This document shows positions 1 through 8,850 of a stretch of 64,000 nt of DNA, piece by piece. The notes under the pieces were generated by a model. It saw only the letters and a program-made list of their open reading frames with translations, did not search any database and had not been told where the DNA came from. The DNA lies in NCBI RefSeq assembly GCF_036014215.1, contig NZ_CP107921.1, positions 7,623,501 to 7,687,500 of the forward strand. Direction: 5' to 3'. Within the stretch, counting starts at the first letter, position 1, and each line of letters begins with the position of its first letter. The DNA is from Streptomyces sp. NBC_00440. Its GTDB lineage: Bacteria > Actinomycetota > Actinomycetes > Streptomycetales > Streptomycetaceae. The position numbers and the translations under genes are program-made.

Positions 1-646
1 GCTCGACGACGCCCCCTCCCGCAAGGTGGCCGACTACTGGGGCGGTCTCGCCCGGCAGGGTCTCGTCCGGTCGCTGAGCACGCTCGACCCGTTCTGGACC
101 AGCGTCCAGCAGAACCGCACCGTCGCCTATGTCTGCGCGAGCTGGTGCGCCGGATCCCAGCAGGCGACCGTCCCCGACCAGGCGGGCAAGTGGTCGGTGG
201 CCCCGGTCCCGACCTGGGACGGCAAGCCGGCCTCCGCCATGTACGGCGGCTCGTCCTTCGTCATCCCCAAGGGCGCCAAGAACAGCGGAGCCGCCGCGGA
301 GTTCATCAAGTGGATCACCACTGACCCCGCGGGCATGAAGGCGTGGGTCTCCGACGGCACCAGCAGCATGTTCCCCGCCGACCCCCGGCTCGTGCCGGTC
401 GCCAGAACGGCTTTCGCCACGGACTACTTCGGCGGCCAGGACATCTACGCGGTGGGGAGCAAGTCCTACAAGGCGGTGGTGCCCGGCTGGACCTGGGGCC
501 CCGTCATGGGAACCACCAACACGTCCCTCATCGACGGGCTCCCGAAGGTCGCCGAGGGCAGCGTGAAGCTTCTCGACGTCCTCAACAGCGCGCAACAGGC
601 CACCGTCAAGGACATCAGGCATCGCGGTATGAAGCTTGCCCCGTAG
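1..646 (+). CDS. Carbohydrate ABC importer solute-binding protein (C-terminal part)
   Basis: The frame is open from base 2, so this is the C-terminal ~214 residues of a gene starting before the window. The sequence resembles the second lobe of family 1 extracellular solute-binding proteins (MalE type): a GGSSFVIPKGAKN stretch, then a helix of the EFIKWITTDPAGMKAW kind and a Trp-rich GWTWGPVMG segment. The product would be an exported lipoprotein that hands a sugar or small glycan to the two permeases encoded just downstream. Ninety-seven bases separate it from the first permease, so one operon is likely. Signal peptide and lipobox lie outside the window. The substrate cannot be read from sequence. 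Confidence 0.85.
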   Translation, partial: LDDAPSRKVADYWGGLARQGLVRSLSTLDPFWTSVQQNRTVAYVCASWCAGSQQATVPDQAGKWSVAPVPTWDGKPASAMYGGSSFVIPKGAKNSGAAAEFIKWITTDPAGMKAWVSDGTSSMFPADPRLVPVARTAFATDYFGGQDIYAVGSKSYKAVVPGWTWGPVMGTTNTSLIDGLPKVAEGSVKLLDVLNSAQQATVKDIRHRGMKLAP

Positions 647-743
647 CAGGCCGGCCCCCGGCGGGGCGAACCCCGCCCCGCCGGAGAGGGACACACCCGC
701 ACCCCGACCCCGCACTTTCCCGCCCTCACTGAGGAAGGCCGGT

Positions 744-1640
744 ATGGCAAGCCCGTCAGCCCGTGCACAGCGCCGTACTGCCGCGCTGCTCCTGGCACCG
801 TTTTTCGTCCTCTTCGCCGCCGTCACCCTTGCCCCGCTGGTCTACGCGGGCCGGATGAGCCTGTTCACCACCCATACCTCCGGCCTCGGATTCGGTGGCA
901 CCGAAGAGGTCTTCGCAGGCCTGGACAACTACGCCAACGCACTGTCGGACCCGGCGTTCCGTGACGGATTCCTCACCATCGCCGTCTACGTCGCGGTCTA
1001 CATCCCGCTGATGATCGGCGGCGCACTCGTCCTCGCGCTGCTCCTGGACTCGGCACTGGTCAGGGCGCGGGTCTTCTTCCAGCTGGCCCTGTTCCTGCCG
1101 CATGCGGTGCCCGGTCTGATCGCGGCACTCATCTGGGTCTACCTGTACACACCCGGGCTGAGCCCGGTGATCGATCTCCTCAACTCCGGCGGCCTCGACA
1201 TCAGCTTCCTGTCGGCGGACAACGCCGTGTTCTCCGCGGCGAACATCGCCGTCTGGGAGTGGATCGGATACAACATGGTCATCTTCTACGCCGCGCTTCA
1301 GGCCGTGCCGCGCGAGACCCTCGACGCGGCGAAGATCGACGGCGCGGGCGGTATCCGTACCGCCCTGTCGATCAAGGTGCCGATGATCCGCCCGGCCATC
1401 TCGCTGGCCGTACTGTTCACCGTGATCGGCTCGGTCCAGCTCTTCACGGAGCCAAAGGTCATCTACAGCGCCTCCAGCGCGATCGGCAGCAGCTGGACGC
1501 CCAACATGTACGTCCAGACCGCCGCCTTCACCCATAACGACTTCGGCCTGGCCGCAGCCGCCTCAGTGCTCATCGCGCTGTTCGCCGCAGTGCTGTCGTT
1601 CCTCGTGACCCGTCTTTCGCGCAGCAGGAGGCAGTCGTGA
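744..1640 (+). CDS. Carbohydrate ABC transporter permease, MalF/UgpA type
   Basis: A 298-residue integral membrane protein with about six hydrophobic segments. The cytoplasmic EAA loop that docks the ATPase is clear (ETLDAAKIDGAGG around residue 195). The ATG at 744 is chosen because translation then begins MASPSARAQRR and runs straight into the first membrane helix; the frame is open further upstream but there it overlaps the binding-protein gene. The last four bases overlap the next permease start (GTGA), so the two are translationally coupled. No ATPase gene is present here. In streptomycetes such importers commonly share the MsiK ATPase encoded elsewhere, which is family knowledge and not seen in this window. 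Confidence 0.9.
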   Translation: MASPSARAQRRTAALLLAPFFVLFAAVTLAPLVYAGRMSLFTTHTSGLGFGGTEEVFAGLDNYANALSDPAFRDGFLTIAVYVAVYIPLMIGGALVLALLLDSALVRARVFFQLALFLPHAVPGLIAALIWVYLYTPGLSPVIDLLNSGGLDISFLSADNAVFSAANIAVWEWIGYNMVIFYAALQAVPRETLDAAKIDGAGGIRTALSIKVPMIRPAISLAVLFTVIGSVQLFTEPKVIYSASSAIGSSWTPNMYVQTAAFTHNDFGLAAAASVLIALFAAVLSFLVTRLSRSRRQS

Positions 1641-2587
1641 TCAAGTCCACGACACTCAGTCCCCCGGTCCTCACCCCGGCCCCGGGCCACAGGAGCGGAG
1701 CCGGGCCGTCCCAGGACGGCCCCCGCCGCCCCCGCCGGCGGCCCTCCGCTCTGCTGTCCAGGACCGGTGTGACCGCCATGCTGGCTCTTGCGACCCTCTA
1801 CACACTCCTGCCGTTGCTCTGGCTGGTGCTGTCGTCCACCAAGAGCCGCCAGGACCTCTTCGCCACGAACGGCTTCGCACCGGGACACGGCTTCGCTCTC
1901 ATCGGCAACCTCCACCACCTCTTCGACGTCGACCACCGCATCTACCTGCGCTGGATGGCAAACACCCTCCTCTACGCCGGGGTGGGCGCGCTGCTCGCCA
2001 CGGTGTTCAGCGTGGCCGCCGGGTACGCCTTCGACAAACTGGCCTTTCCCGCCAAGGAGAAGCTCTTCGCCCTCGTCCTGCTGGGCGTGATGGTGCCCGG
2101 CACGGCGATGGCGATTCCGCTGTACCTGATCGCTGCCAAGGTCGGTCTGGTGAACACCTTCTGGGGAGTGTTCGTCCCCGGCCTGGTGTTCCCGTTCGGG
2201 GTGTACCTGGCCCGGGTCTTCAGCGCGTCCTATGTCCCCGACGAGGTCCTGGAGGCGGCCCGGATCGACGGGGCCGGGGAGTTCAAAGCCTTCCGCCGCA
2301 TTGCCTTCCCCATGCTCGCGCCCGCCTTCGTCACCATCTTCCTCTTCCAGTTCACCCAGATCTGGAACAGCTTCTTTCTGCCCTTGGTGATGCTGTCCAA
2401 CCAGAAGCTCTATCCGGTCAACCTCGGGCTCTACGTCTGGTACTCGTCCGCGCTCTCCCAGGGGCACCCGCAGGACTATCTCCTGGCCGTCGTCGGATCG
2501 CTGGTGTCGGTGGCTCCCCTGCTGGTCCTCTTCCTGATGCTCCAGCGGTACTGGAAGTCCGGCATGACAGCCGGCGCCGTCAAGTAG
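1637..2587 (+). CDS. Carbohydrate ABC transporter permease, MalG type
   Basis: A 316-residue permease, second subunit of the same importer. After a Pro/Arg-rich cytoplasmic N-terminal tail of about 45 residues come six membrane segments. The EAA loop reads EVLEAARIDGAGEFKAF near residue 210, and the C-terminus has the family ending KSGMTAGAVK. The GTG start overlaps the TGA of the preceding permease. The long Pro-rich tail is unusual; an internal start at the ATG at 1779 would remove it but would place translation inside the first helix, so the GTG is preferred. It is followed after 9 bases by the dehydrogenase gene, so the operon continues. Confidence 0.9.
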   Translation: MIKSTTLSPPVLTPAPGHRSGAGPSQDGPRRPRRRPSALLSRTGVTAMLALATLYTLLPLLWLVLSSTKSRQDLFATNGFAPGHGFALIGNLHHLFDVDHRIYLRWMANTLLYAGVGALLATVFSVAAGYAFDKLAFPAKEKLFALVLLGVMVPGTAMAIPLYLIAAKVGLVNTFWGVFVPGLVFPFGVYLARVFSASYVPDEVLEAARIDGAGEFKAFRRIAFPMLAPAFVTIFLFQFTQIWNSFFLPLVMLSNQKLYPVNLGLYVWYSSALSQGHPQDYLLAVVGSLVSVAPLLVLFLMLQRYWKSGMTAGAVK

Positions 2588-2596
2588 GCCATCGTC

Positions 2597-3679
2597 ATGA
2601 GGATTCCCATGCCACACGCTCCGCTGCCCTCCACCCCGCTGCCCTCCACCTCGCTGCCCTCCGCTCCGTCCCGCCCGCGCGCCCTGTTCGCCATGGGCCG
2701 CCCGCACCGCGACGCACTCTTCCCGCCGGCCGTGCTGGAAGAGCTGACCCGGCACGTCGACATCGCTCCCTGGCTGGTCACCGACGGCTTCGACCGGGTA
2801 CCGGACCTGACAGCCCCGGACCTGGCAGCCGTGGAACTCCTGATCACGTCCTGGGGGTGCCCCGTGCTCGACCACGCCGCGCTGGAGCGTATGCCGGCGC
2901 TCAAAGCGGTCGTACACGCCGCGGGAAGCGTCAAACACCATGTGACGGAAGCCTGTTGGGACCGCGGACTTCTCGTCTCCACGGCAGCCGCCGCCAATGC
3001 CCTGCCCGTTGCCGAGTACACGGTTGCCGCTGTCCTCTTCGCCAACAAACGCGTACGGGAGATCGGTGGGCTCTACCGGGAACACCGGGCCGCTCTGGAC
3101 TGGGCAGCGCGCTATCCGGGCTTCGGCAACTACCGCCGGACGGTCGGCGTGGTGGGCGCGTCCCTGGTGGGGCGCAGGGTGCTGGAGCTGCTGGGCTCCT
3201 ACGACTTCGACCTCCTGGTGGCAGATCCCCACCTCGACCCGGTGCGGGCCCGGTCGCTGGGAGCCCGGCTCGCCGGACTGGACGAGATGATGGCGGTCTG
3301 CGATGTCGTTTCCCTGCACGCCCCCGCGCTGCCCGAGACCCACCATCTGATGGATGCCCGGAGACTGTCGCTCCTGCGGGACGGCGCGACACTGATCAAC
3401 ACGGCACGGGGTTCGCTCGTCGACACCCAGGCCCTCACCGCTGAGGCTTCGGCAGGACGTATCCACGCGGTCCTCGACGTCACCGATCCCGAGGTGCTGC
3501 CGGCGGCGTCACCGCTGTACTCGCTGCCCAACGTCCTCCTGACACCGCACATCGCGGGATCGCTGGGCGGCGAGCTCCAGCGCATCACCCGCAGCGCCCT
3601 GGACGAGGTCGAACGCTACTGCGCCGGAAAGGAGTTCGCTCATGCTGTGACGCGTGACGTACTGACCACGTCGGCCTGA
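2597..3679 (+). CDS. D-isomer-specific 2-hydroxyacid dehydrogenase
   Basis: A 360-residue NAD(P)-dependent dehydrogenase. The Rossmann motif is VGVVGASLVGRRV (about 183-195), with Ser in place of the second Gly of GxGxxG. The catalytic Arg is R271 in INTARGSLVD, the Glu is E299 in DVTDPE, and the His is H318 in LTPHIAG. The first ~25 residues are a low-complexity run built from a repeated LPST/LPSA unit, visible in the DNA as tandem copies of a CTGCCCTCCAC-like unit. The ATG at 2609 (MPHAPL) is an alternative start. Its place at the end of a sugar importer operon suggests a role in metabolising the imported compound. The acceptor (glyoxylate, hydroxypyruvate or a sugar-derived keto acid) is unknown. 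Confidence 0.85.
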   Translation: MRIPMPHAPLPSTPLPSTSLPSAPSRPRALFAMGRPHRDALFPPAVLEELTRHVDIAPWLVTDGFDRVPDLTAPDLAAVELLITSWGCPVLDHAALERMPALKAVVHAAGSVKHHVTEACWDRGLLVSTAAAANALPVAEYTVAAVLFANKRVREIGGLYREHRAALDWAARYPGFGNYRRTVGVVGASLVGRRVLELLGSYDFDLLVADPHLDPVRARSLGARLAGLDEMMAVCDVVSLHAPALPETHHLMDARRLSLLRDGATLINTARGSLVDTQALTAEASAGRIHAVLDVTDPEVLPAASPLYSLPNVLLTPHIAGSLGGELQRITRSALDEVERYCAGKEFAHAVTRDVLTTSA

Positions 3680-3738
3680 GTGGGTGATTCCTCCCTGGGG
3701 TGAGGGCTCCGGGACGGTACGCGATGGGGCCGCCCGGG

Positions 3739-5802
3739 TCAGCGTCCGGCCTCCTCCGCCGCCACCGCCGGGATGATGCCGCCGAGCAGCACCGTCCGGC
3801 GCCGGTGGTCCGGCAGCCGGTGGTGCACCCGATAGCTCTCGTCCCGCGTGGTGTTGACGGCGACCAGCGACGGATCGGCGTCCGGCACGAGGGCCGCGTG
3901 CAGACCCTCCAGCCGGATCTCGTCGCCCTGCTCGATGCGGTCGTAGTCGGCGGGATCGTCGAATTCGAGAGCGAGGACACCGAAGTTGGCGAGGTTCTGC
4001 CAGTGGATCCGCGCGTACGACTTGGCGATCACCAGCCGCAGTCCCAGATAACGGGGCGTGAGCGCCGCGTGCTCGCGGGAGGACCCCTGCCCGTAGTTGT
4101 CCCCGGCGACGACGAGGTGTCCGCCCGCGTCCCGGCAATCCGCCGTGCGGGACGGGTAGTCGGGGTCGATCCGGGTGAAGGTGAACTCCGCGAGGCGCGG
4201 GATGTTGGAGCGGTACGGCAGCGCCTTGGCGCCGGCCGGTGAGATCTCGTCGGTCGACACGTTGTCGCCCATCTTCAGCAGCACCGGCAGCGACACGGTG
4301 TCCGGAAGCGGATCCAGGTCGGGCAGGGCGGAGACGCCCGGACCGCGTTCCAGCTCCACGCGGGAAGCCTCTTCGGGCGGCAGCGGAGGTTCGAGCATCG
4401 CGGTGTTGACCGGCTCCGCCCGCAGCGTCCCGACAACCGGGTACGGGAGTCCGGTCTCCGCCGCCCAGTCCCGCGGATCGGTGATGACACCGTTCAGCGC
4501 GGAGGCGGTCGCCGTCTCCGGTGAACAGAGCCACACCGCGTCGTCCGCGGTACCCGAACGACCGGGGAAGTTGCGCGGGAACGTACGCAGCGAATTGCGG
4601 CCGACAGCCGGTGCCTGGCCCATGCCGATACACCCCAGGCAGCCCGCCTGGTGGATCCTGGCCCCCGCCGCGATCAGGTCGAAGACCGCGCCGGAGTGGC
4701 TGAGGTCCTGGAGGATCTCCCGGGAGGTCGGATTGACGTCGAAACTCACCCCTGGCGGGGTCTGCCGCCCGCGGACCATCTCCGCCGCCATGGCGAAGTC
4801 GCGCAGACCGGGATTGGCGGAGGAACCGATCACCGCCTGCCCCACCGGCTCACCCGCGACCTCACGCACCCGCATGACGTTGCCCGGCGAAGTGGGCCGG
4901 GCGATGAGCGGCTCCAGCGCTGCGAGATCGATCTCCTCGTCCAGGTCGTAGACCGCGTCGTCCGCCGCCCGCAGAGGCGTCCAGACGTCTTCACGGCCCT
5001 CGCTGCGCAGGAAGTCACGTACGGCATCGTCGGAGGGGAACACCGTGGTGGTGGCGCCCAGTTCGGCCCCCATGTTGGCGATCACATGCCGGTCCATCGC
5101 CGACAGCGACGCCAGCCCCGGACCGTGGTACTCCAGGACCCGGTTCACCGCGCCCTTCACACCGTGCCGGCGCAGCATCTCCAGTACGACGTCCTTGGCG
5201 CTGACCCACTCGGGGAGCGATCCGGTCAGCCGGACGCCCCAGATGTGCGGCATCGTAATGCGCAACGGACGGCCCGCCATGGCCAAGGCGACCTCCAGGC
5301 CCCCGGTGCCGACCGCGAACATGCCCATGGCCCCGGCGGCGCAGGTGTGCGAGTCGGAACCGGCGAGCGTCCGGCCCGGAATCCCGAAATGCTGCATGTG
5401 GACGGGGTGCGAGACACCGTTGCCCGGCTTCGAGTACCAGACACCGAGGCGCCGGGCCGCCGAGCGGAGGAACGCGTGGTCCTCGGCGTTCCGCTCGTCG
5501 GTCTGGATGATGTTGTGGTCCACGTACTGGACACTCGCCTCGGTGCGCACCCGGTCGAGGCCGAGCGCCTCCAGCTCCTGCATGACCAGCGTGCCGGTGG
5601 CGTCCTGGGTGAGCGTCTGGTCCACCCGCAGTCCGATCTCGGTGCCGGGTTCCATCCGCCCTTCCACCAGGTGGTCCGCGATGAGCTGATGGGTCACGGT
5701 GCCGTGCGCGGCTCCGTTCCGCCGGGACTGCGCCGTCTGCGCGGTGCGCCCGGTCTGCGTTGTGTCGCCGGTGGCTCGCTCCTGCTGTCCGCCCGCCTCC
5801 AT
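3739..5802 (-). CDS. Aconitase-superfamily hydro-lyase
   Basis: A 687-residue protein with the full aconitase layout: N-terminal HLVEG and GSDSHTC (149-154) segments, a cluster segment GCLGCIGMG (C388, C391), and a C-terminal swivel domain with GDNYGQGSSREHAAL (568-582). It should isomerise a hydroxy tricarboxylate or related acid through dehydration. The first iron-sulfur ligand, normally the Cys of a GSCTN motif, is Ser here (IGSSANP, S328). That may be a subfamily trait (short putative aconitases of the Aquifex type come to mind) or a functional loss. GGAGG sits six bases before the chosen ATG; the extra upstream frame lacks such a site. It converges on the dehydrogenase gene and has its own promoter region. 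Confidence 0.8.
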   Translation of the reverse strand: MEAGGQQERATGDTTQTGRTAQTAQSRRNGAAHGTVTHQLIADHLVEGRMEPGTEIGLRVDQTLTQDATGTLVMQELEALGLDRVRTEASVQYVDHNIIQTDERNAEDHAFLRSAARRLGVWYSKPGNGVSHPVHMQHFGIPGRTLAGSDSHTCAAGAMGMFAVGTGGLEVALAMAGRPLRITMPHIWGVRLTGSLPEWVSAKDVVLEMLRRHGVKGAVNRVLEYHGPGLASLSAMDRHVIANMGAELGATTTVFPSDDAVRDFLRSEGREDVWTPLRAADDAVYDLDEEIDLAALEPLIARPTSPGNVMRVREVAGEPVGQAVIGSSANPGLRDFAMAAEMVRGRQTPPGVSFDVNPTSREILQDLSHSGAVFDLIAAGARIHQAGCLGCIGMGQAPAVGRNSLRTFPRNFPGRSGTADDAVWLCSPETATASALNGVITDPRDWAAETGLPYPVVGTLRAEPVNTAMLEPPLPPEEASRVELERGPGVSALPDLDPLPDTVSLPVLLKMGDNVSTDEISPAGAKALPYRSNIPRLAEFTFTRIDPDYPSRTADCRDAGGHLVVAGDNYGQGSSREHAALTPRYLGLRLVIAKSYARIHWQNLANFGVLALEFDDPADYDRIEQGDEIRLEGLHAALVPDADPSLVAVNTTRDESYRVHHRLPDHRRRTVLLGGIIPAVAAEEAGR

Positions 5803-6188
5803 GCCGCACCTCCGCGCGTGTGCCACGTGCCCGGCTGCCCTCTCCGGGCCCGAGTACCCCATTGTCCGTGGACACGGCGTTCCGTGCCCCTCGGAGCTGC
5901 TCGGCTCGGGCGGGGCCGGGGGACGGGCGGGCGGACGCGGCCGCCGGGTGATGCGGGGCGGCCCACCGGCAGGCCCTGACCGAACCCCTGTACCGGTCAG
6001 GGCCGGGCCGGTGGCCCAAGTGCGATGCGCTGGTCCGCCCGGAGCGACGACGACGTCACAACCGCAGGCGGGAGCGATCTCCCGGAGGACGCTAGCCTTC
6101 ACTCCGGGCTCCTGGAACGGCGCCGGTGCACAAGTTTCCCCCGCCGCCTGTCACCGCTGCACAAGCCGGTACGCGAGCAGCCGGAAGG
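5803..6188. other. Intergenic region upstream of the aconitase-family gene
   Basis: This 386-base gap lies between two minus-strand genes. It should hold the aconitase-gene promoter and the end of the regulator transcript. Apart from the 11-bp hairpin annotated separately, I see no convincing gene. The open frames crossing it lack ribosome sites and have compositions typical of antisense shadows. Confidence 0.5.
5972..6004 (-). terminator. Hairpin, 11-bp perfect stem
   Basis: GGCCCTGACCG pairs perfectly with CGGTCAGGGCC across an 11-base loop. It is 185 bases beyond the stop of the PucR-like gene on the same strand and about 170 bases before the aconitase-family start. Either transcript termination or a leader structure is possible. 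No U-tract follows, which is usual for streptomycete terminators. Confidence 0.45.
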
Positions 6189-8147
6189 TCAGCCGTCGAG
6201 CAGCCTGCTGTCGATGATGCCCAGCTCGGGTGAGGCGATGTGCAGCGCGAGTACGACGTCGTGCGGCCCGTCGAATCCGTTCGCGCTGTCGTCACCCTCC
6301 GTGATCCGCCGGTGCGTTTCGATGAGGGGACGCTGCAACACCTGCTCCGCCGTGGCCAGATGGGCCAGCACTGTTTTGTAGTGCAGGTGGAGTTGGCCTG
6401 CGGTCTCCTCCGTCCGGGCGCCATGGAGGACCCACGTCGTCACCGTGCGCCGGAGACTCAGGCGCCGGGCCGTATCGAGCGGGGCCAGGAAACGGGTGGC
6501 CCACTCCCGGCAGAGCGGGTGCCGCAGCAGTTCGCGCAGACCGGCGTCCGGCACGGAGGCTGTGCTGTCCGCCGCCAGGTCGTCCTGGATGCGCAGCGCC
6601 AGACTCAGTACCGCCCGGTCGCCCAGGCGTTGCAGATCGAGTCCGAGCAGCAGAGCGGTGCGTGCGAGATGCGCCCGGACCGTATTGCGGTGCTGTCCGC
6701 TCAGCTTCGCCGCGCCACTGACACCGAAGGCGAGGCCCAGACGTACGGAGTGTGTGATCTCCGGCCTTCTGCCTGCCGGGAGCCGGGCGAGTGGCTGGAG
6801 GACTCGCTCCGCCCAGGAGTGCGCGGCCGCCGGGAGCAGCCGCGTCAGACCCGCCTCCTCCTCGTACTCGGCGACCCGGCCCGCCCGGTTCCGTGCCACG
6901 GCGAGCGCCTGGGTCGCCTCTTCGTACGCGCCCGCCGTCGCCGCCAGCGGGGCCTGGCGGCTGGTCCCCAGACGGTAGTCCGGAGCTTCGGCCACGAGGG
7001 AGGTCAGGGCGTCCCGGGCCGGGTCGTCGTCCCGGTCCCTGTCCGGCGCGGCGGTGATGATGATCACCTGACCGTCGTCGACCGGGCACCGCACCACCAG
7101 TCCCGTCTCGCGCAGCCGCTGCCTGCACTGGCCCGCGGCGGTGTCGCGCAGCCCCGGTGGGCACTGGAGGATGTGGACGCGGACCGCGGACGCCGCCATG
7201 GCCGTCCGGCTCAGCCGCAACGCGTGGGCCGTCCTCCTGGCCCAGGTGACCAGCCCGCCCATCAGGAGCTGAAGCACGGCGACTTGAGCGCTCTCCAGGC
7301 CTTCGGGTCCGGTGAGCGGATGCCGTACGGCACTCTCCAGGAAAGGGAGCACCCGGCGTACCTCGTCCACCGCCCCGGGCGGGAAGTCCACGGGCCGGCT
7401 CACGACGAGCACCGGATGCGGCTTCGAGGATCCGATCGCGTACATCCGGATCTCGGTGGAGCCGCTGCTCGCCCCGGAGGCCGCGACCCGTCCCTCACGC
7501 AGCGCGTCGACGGCGTCGGGCGCGGGCACCCGGGAGGCGTCCTCGTGGGGCGGGAGGATCTCGGCGGTGCCCTCCACGGCGGCGGACAACCAGTCCAGCA
7601 GCGGCTTGGCATCGCCGCCCCGGTCCGGACGGGCGGCCTCCAGCAGGTCACTCAGCGAAGCCGCCCGGACCCCGGCCGCGTCGTGGCGGAGATCGCCGAT
7701 GACCCGGGCGGCACGGAGCCAGGGCATACCGGACGCGAGGACCACTGGTACGGCGCCGCGCCGGGCGGCGGACACCACCGGCGCGTGAGCGGTGGCCTCG
7801 GCCGGCCCGTTCACCAGGAGGCCGGCGGCACCCGCGCCGGCGAGCGCACTCAGCCGGAGGCCGGCGGCGCACGGGTCCCGCAGCCACGGCTCGTCGGCTT
7901 CCGCGACCACCAGCAGATCCTTGATGTCATCGCCGGTGTACGGCTCGCTCGCGGGTACCGCCCCTGCCACCGGCCGGCTTCTGTGACCGGCGACGTCCGC
8001 AAGGCCGGCCAGGGCAGCCGGGTCGGCCAGGGCAGCCGGGTCAGCATGGTCCTGGCCGGCGACCAGGTGCGGTCCGATGCGCCGCAGGAACTCGCCCAGC
8101 GTCGGCAGGGCGCCCCTGCAATCTGCTCTGTCCACAGCCATCACCAT
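6189..8147 (-). CDS. PucR-like transcriptional regulator with two C-terminal helix-turn-helix segments
   Basis: A 652-residue cytoplasmic protein. The C-terminal third carries two HTH segments of the PucR class: GVSGAAKLSGQHRNTVRAHLARTALLLGLDL and, about 100 residues later, a second ending HLHYKTVLAHLATAEQVLQRPL. The N-terminal half (about 1-320) has no motif I can name but contains PucR-N-like and GAF-like hydrophobic patterns. The start is the first ATG of an ATG-GTG-ATG cluster; 8141 is an equally good choice. An 18-bp tandem duplication (8007-8042) gives two DPAALA repeats near residue 40. Four GTGTACG-type repeats lie just upstream and could be an autoregulatory site. The target genes are not evident; the aconitase-family gene downstream is a candidate. 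Confidence 0.75.
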   Translation of the reverse strand: MVMAVDRADCRGALPTLGEFLRRIGPHLVAGQDHADPAALADPAALAGLADVAGHRSRPVAGAVPASEPYTGDDIKDLLVVAEADEPWLRDPCAAGLRLSALAGAGAAGLLVNGPAEATAHAPVVSAARRGAVPVVLASGMPWLRAARVIGDLRHDAAGVRAASLSDLLEAARPDRGGDAKPLLDWLSAAVEGTAEILPPHEDASRVPAPDAVDALREGRVAASGASSGSTEIRMYAIGSSKPHPVLVVSRPVDFPPGAVDEVRRVLPFLESAVRHPLTGPEGLESAQVAVLQLLMGGLVTWARRTAHALRLSRTAMAASAVRVHILQCPPGLRDTAAGQCRQRLRETGLVVRCPVDDGQVIIITAAPDRDRDDDPARDALTSLVAEAPDYRLGTSRQAPLAATAGAYEEATQALAVARNRAGRVAEYEEEAGLTRLLPAAAHSWAERVLQPLARLPAGRRPEITHSVRLGLAFGVSGAAKLSGQHRNTVRAHLARTALLLGLDLQRLGDRAVLSLALRIQDDLAADSTASVPDAGLRELLRHPLCREWATRFLAPLDTARRLSLRRTVTTWVLHGARTEETAGQLHLHYKTVLAHLATAEQVLQRPLIETHRRITEGDDSANGFDGPHDVVLALHIASPELGIIDSRLLDG

Positions 8148-8568
8148 GATCGTCGGTCTTCTTTCCCGCCCGCCTGCTTCATTCTCACGTGTACGTCGCC
8201 GCGTGTACGCCCCCGTGTGTACGTCCGTTGTACGTCCGCCCGGGCCCCGGCCCGGACGACGAAGGGTGCCAGATGTCTCCCGACGTACCGGAGGCGAGGG
8301 GGTATCCCCGTCGCTTGGGTGCCGGTCCTGACGGGGTGGTGGGGGGTGGCCGTGCGCCGGCTGCGCGGCCCCGTTCGAGTGAACGACGTACCGGGACCAA
8401 TCCCAGCGACGGCTCCCGGCGACATACGCGCACACACTGGGAGGGAGACCGCGGGCGAAAGGACGCCAACGGGCGCCCCTGGGCTGCCGTTGGACGTCGT
8501 CCCGCGGACAGCGGCGGGCCACGGGTCGTGCTCCGTCGTCCGGACCTCTGCCGAGAAAGGCGCGTCAC
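8148..8568. other. Divergent promoter region of regulator and secreted-peptide genes
   Basis: A 421-base gap between divergent genes. The regulator-proximal part holds the GTGTACG repeat cluster. The remainder shows no convincing gene on either strand. The start of the downstream peptide gene is preceded by GAGAAAGG, a plausible ribosome site. Confidence 0.5.
8189..8234. promoter_or_regulatory. Cluster of four GTGTACG-type direct repeats
   Basis: GTGTACG occurs at 8189, 8203 and 8217, exactly 14 bases apart, and a fourth, TTGTACG, at 8228. The array starts about 42 bases upstream of the PucR-like gene start. Regular spacing in front of a regulator gene suggests a cooperative operator, but no protein is known to me for this repeat. 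Confidence 0.45.
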
Positions 8569-8787
8569 ATGCGAACGTTCCCCAAGTTTCTGGCCGCAAG
8601 TGCACTGATCGCTCAGGCCGTTCTGGGAAGCGCCGCCGCAGCGGACGCCGACTCGGGCCCGGCGTCAGGACAGCACAAGCCGTCCGGCCAGGCGAACGAG
8701 GCAGGTCACCGGCTCGTCTCCGAGATCCTGGGCAGCGACTTGACGTCGTACGTGACCGGGGACGGCAGGTCGGGCGCCTCCGCCTGA
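8569..8787 (+). CDS. Small secreted peptide, 72 residues
   Basis: Unrecognised. Residues 1-27 form a classical Sec signal peptide (MRTFPKFLAAS followed by a hydrophobic core and an AAA cleavage region). The mature part of about 45 residues is hydrophilic and starts with Asp, Ser, Gly, Gln and Lys. There is no Cys, so it is not a lipoprotein. GAGAAAGG lies 8 bases before the ATG. A hairpin follows nine bases after the stop. It stands alone between divergent or unrelated genes. Codon bias is genome-like, which supports a real gene. Confidence 0.6.
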   Translation: MRTFPKFLAASALIAQAVLGSAAAADADSGPASGQHKPSGQANEAGHRLVSEILGSDLTSYVTGDGRSGASA

Positions 8788-8795
8788 AGCCGGGA

Positions 8796-8820
8796 CCACC
8801 CGCGGCGAACGGGCGGGTGG
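8796..8820 (+). terminator. Hairpin after the secreted-peptide gene
   Basis: CCACCCGC pairs with GCGGGTGG around a nine-base loop, starting nine bases after the stop codon. Stem length and position fit a factor-independent terminator of the GC-rich streptomycete kind. Confidence 0.5.
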
Positions 8821-8850
8821 GGCAGGGACGTTGACCCATATGATCAGGAC

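Noticed and set aside
756..1535. Long open frames antisense to real genes such as the permeases, aconitase, GH63-like gene and the island genes
   Set aside because: Their compositions are Arg/Pro/Ala/Gly-rich, with no ribosome sites and no recognisable domains; they are expected shadows in high-GC DNA.
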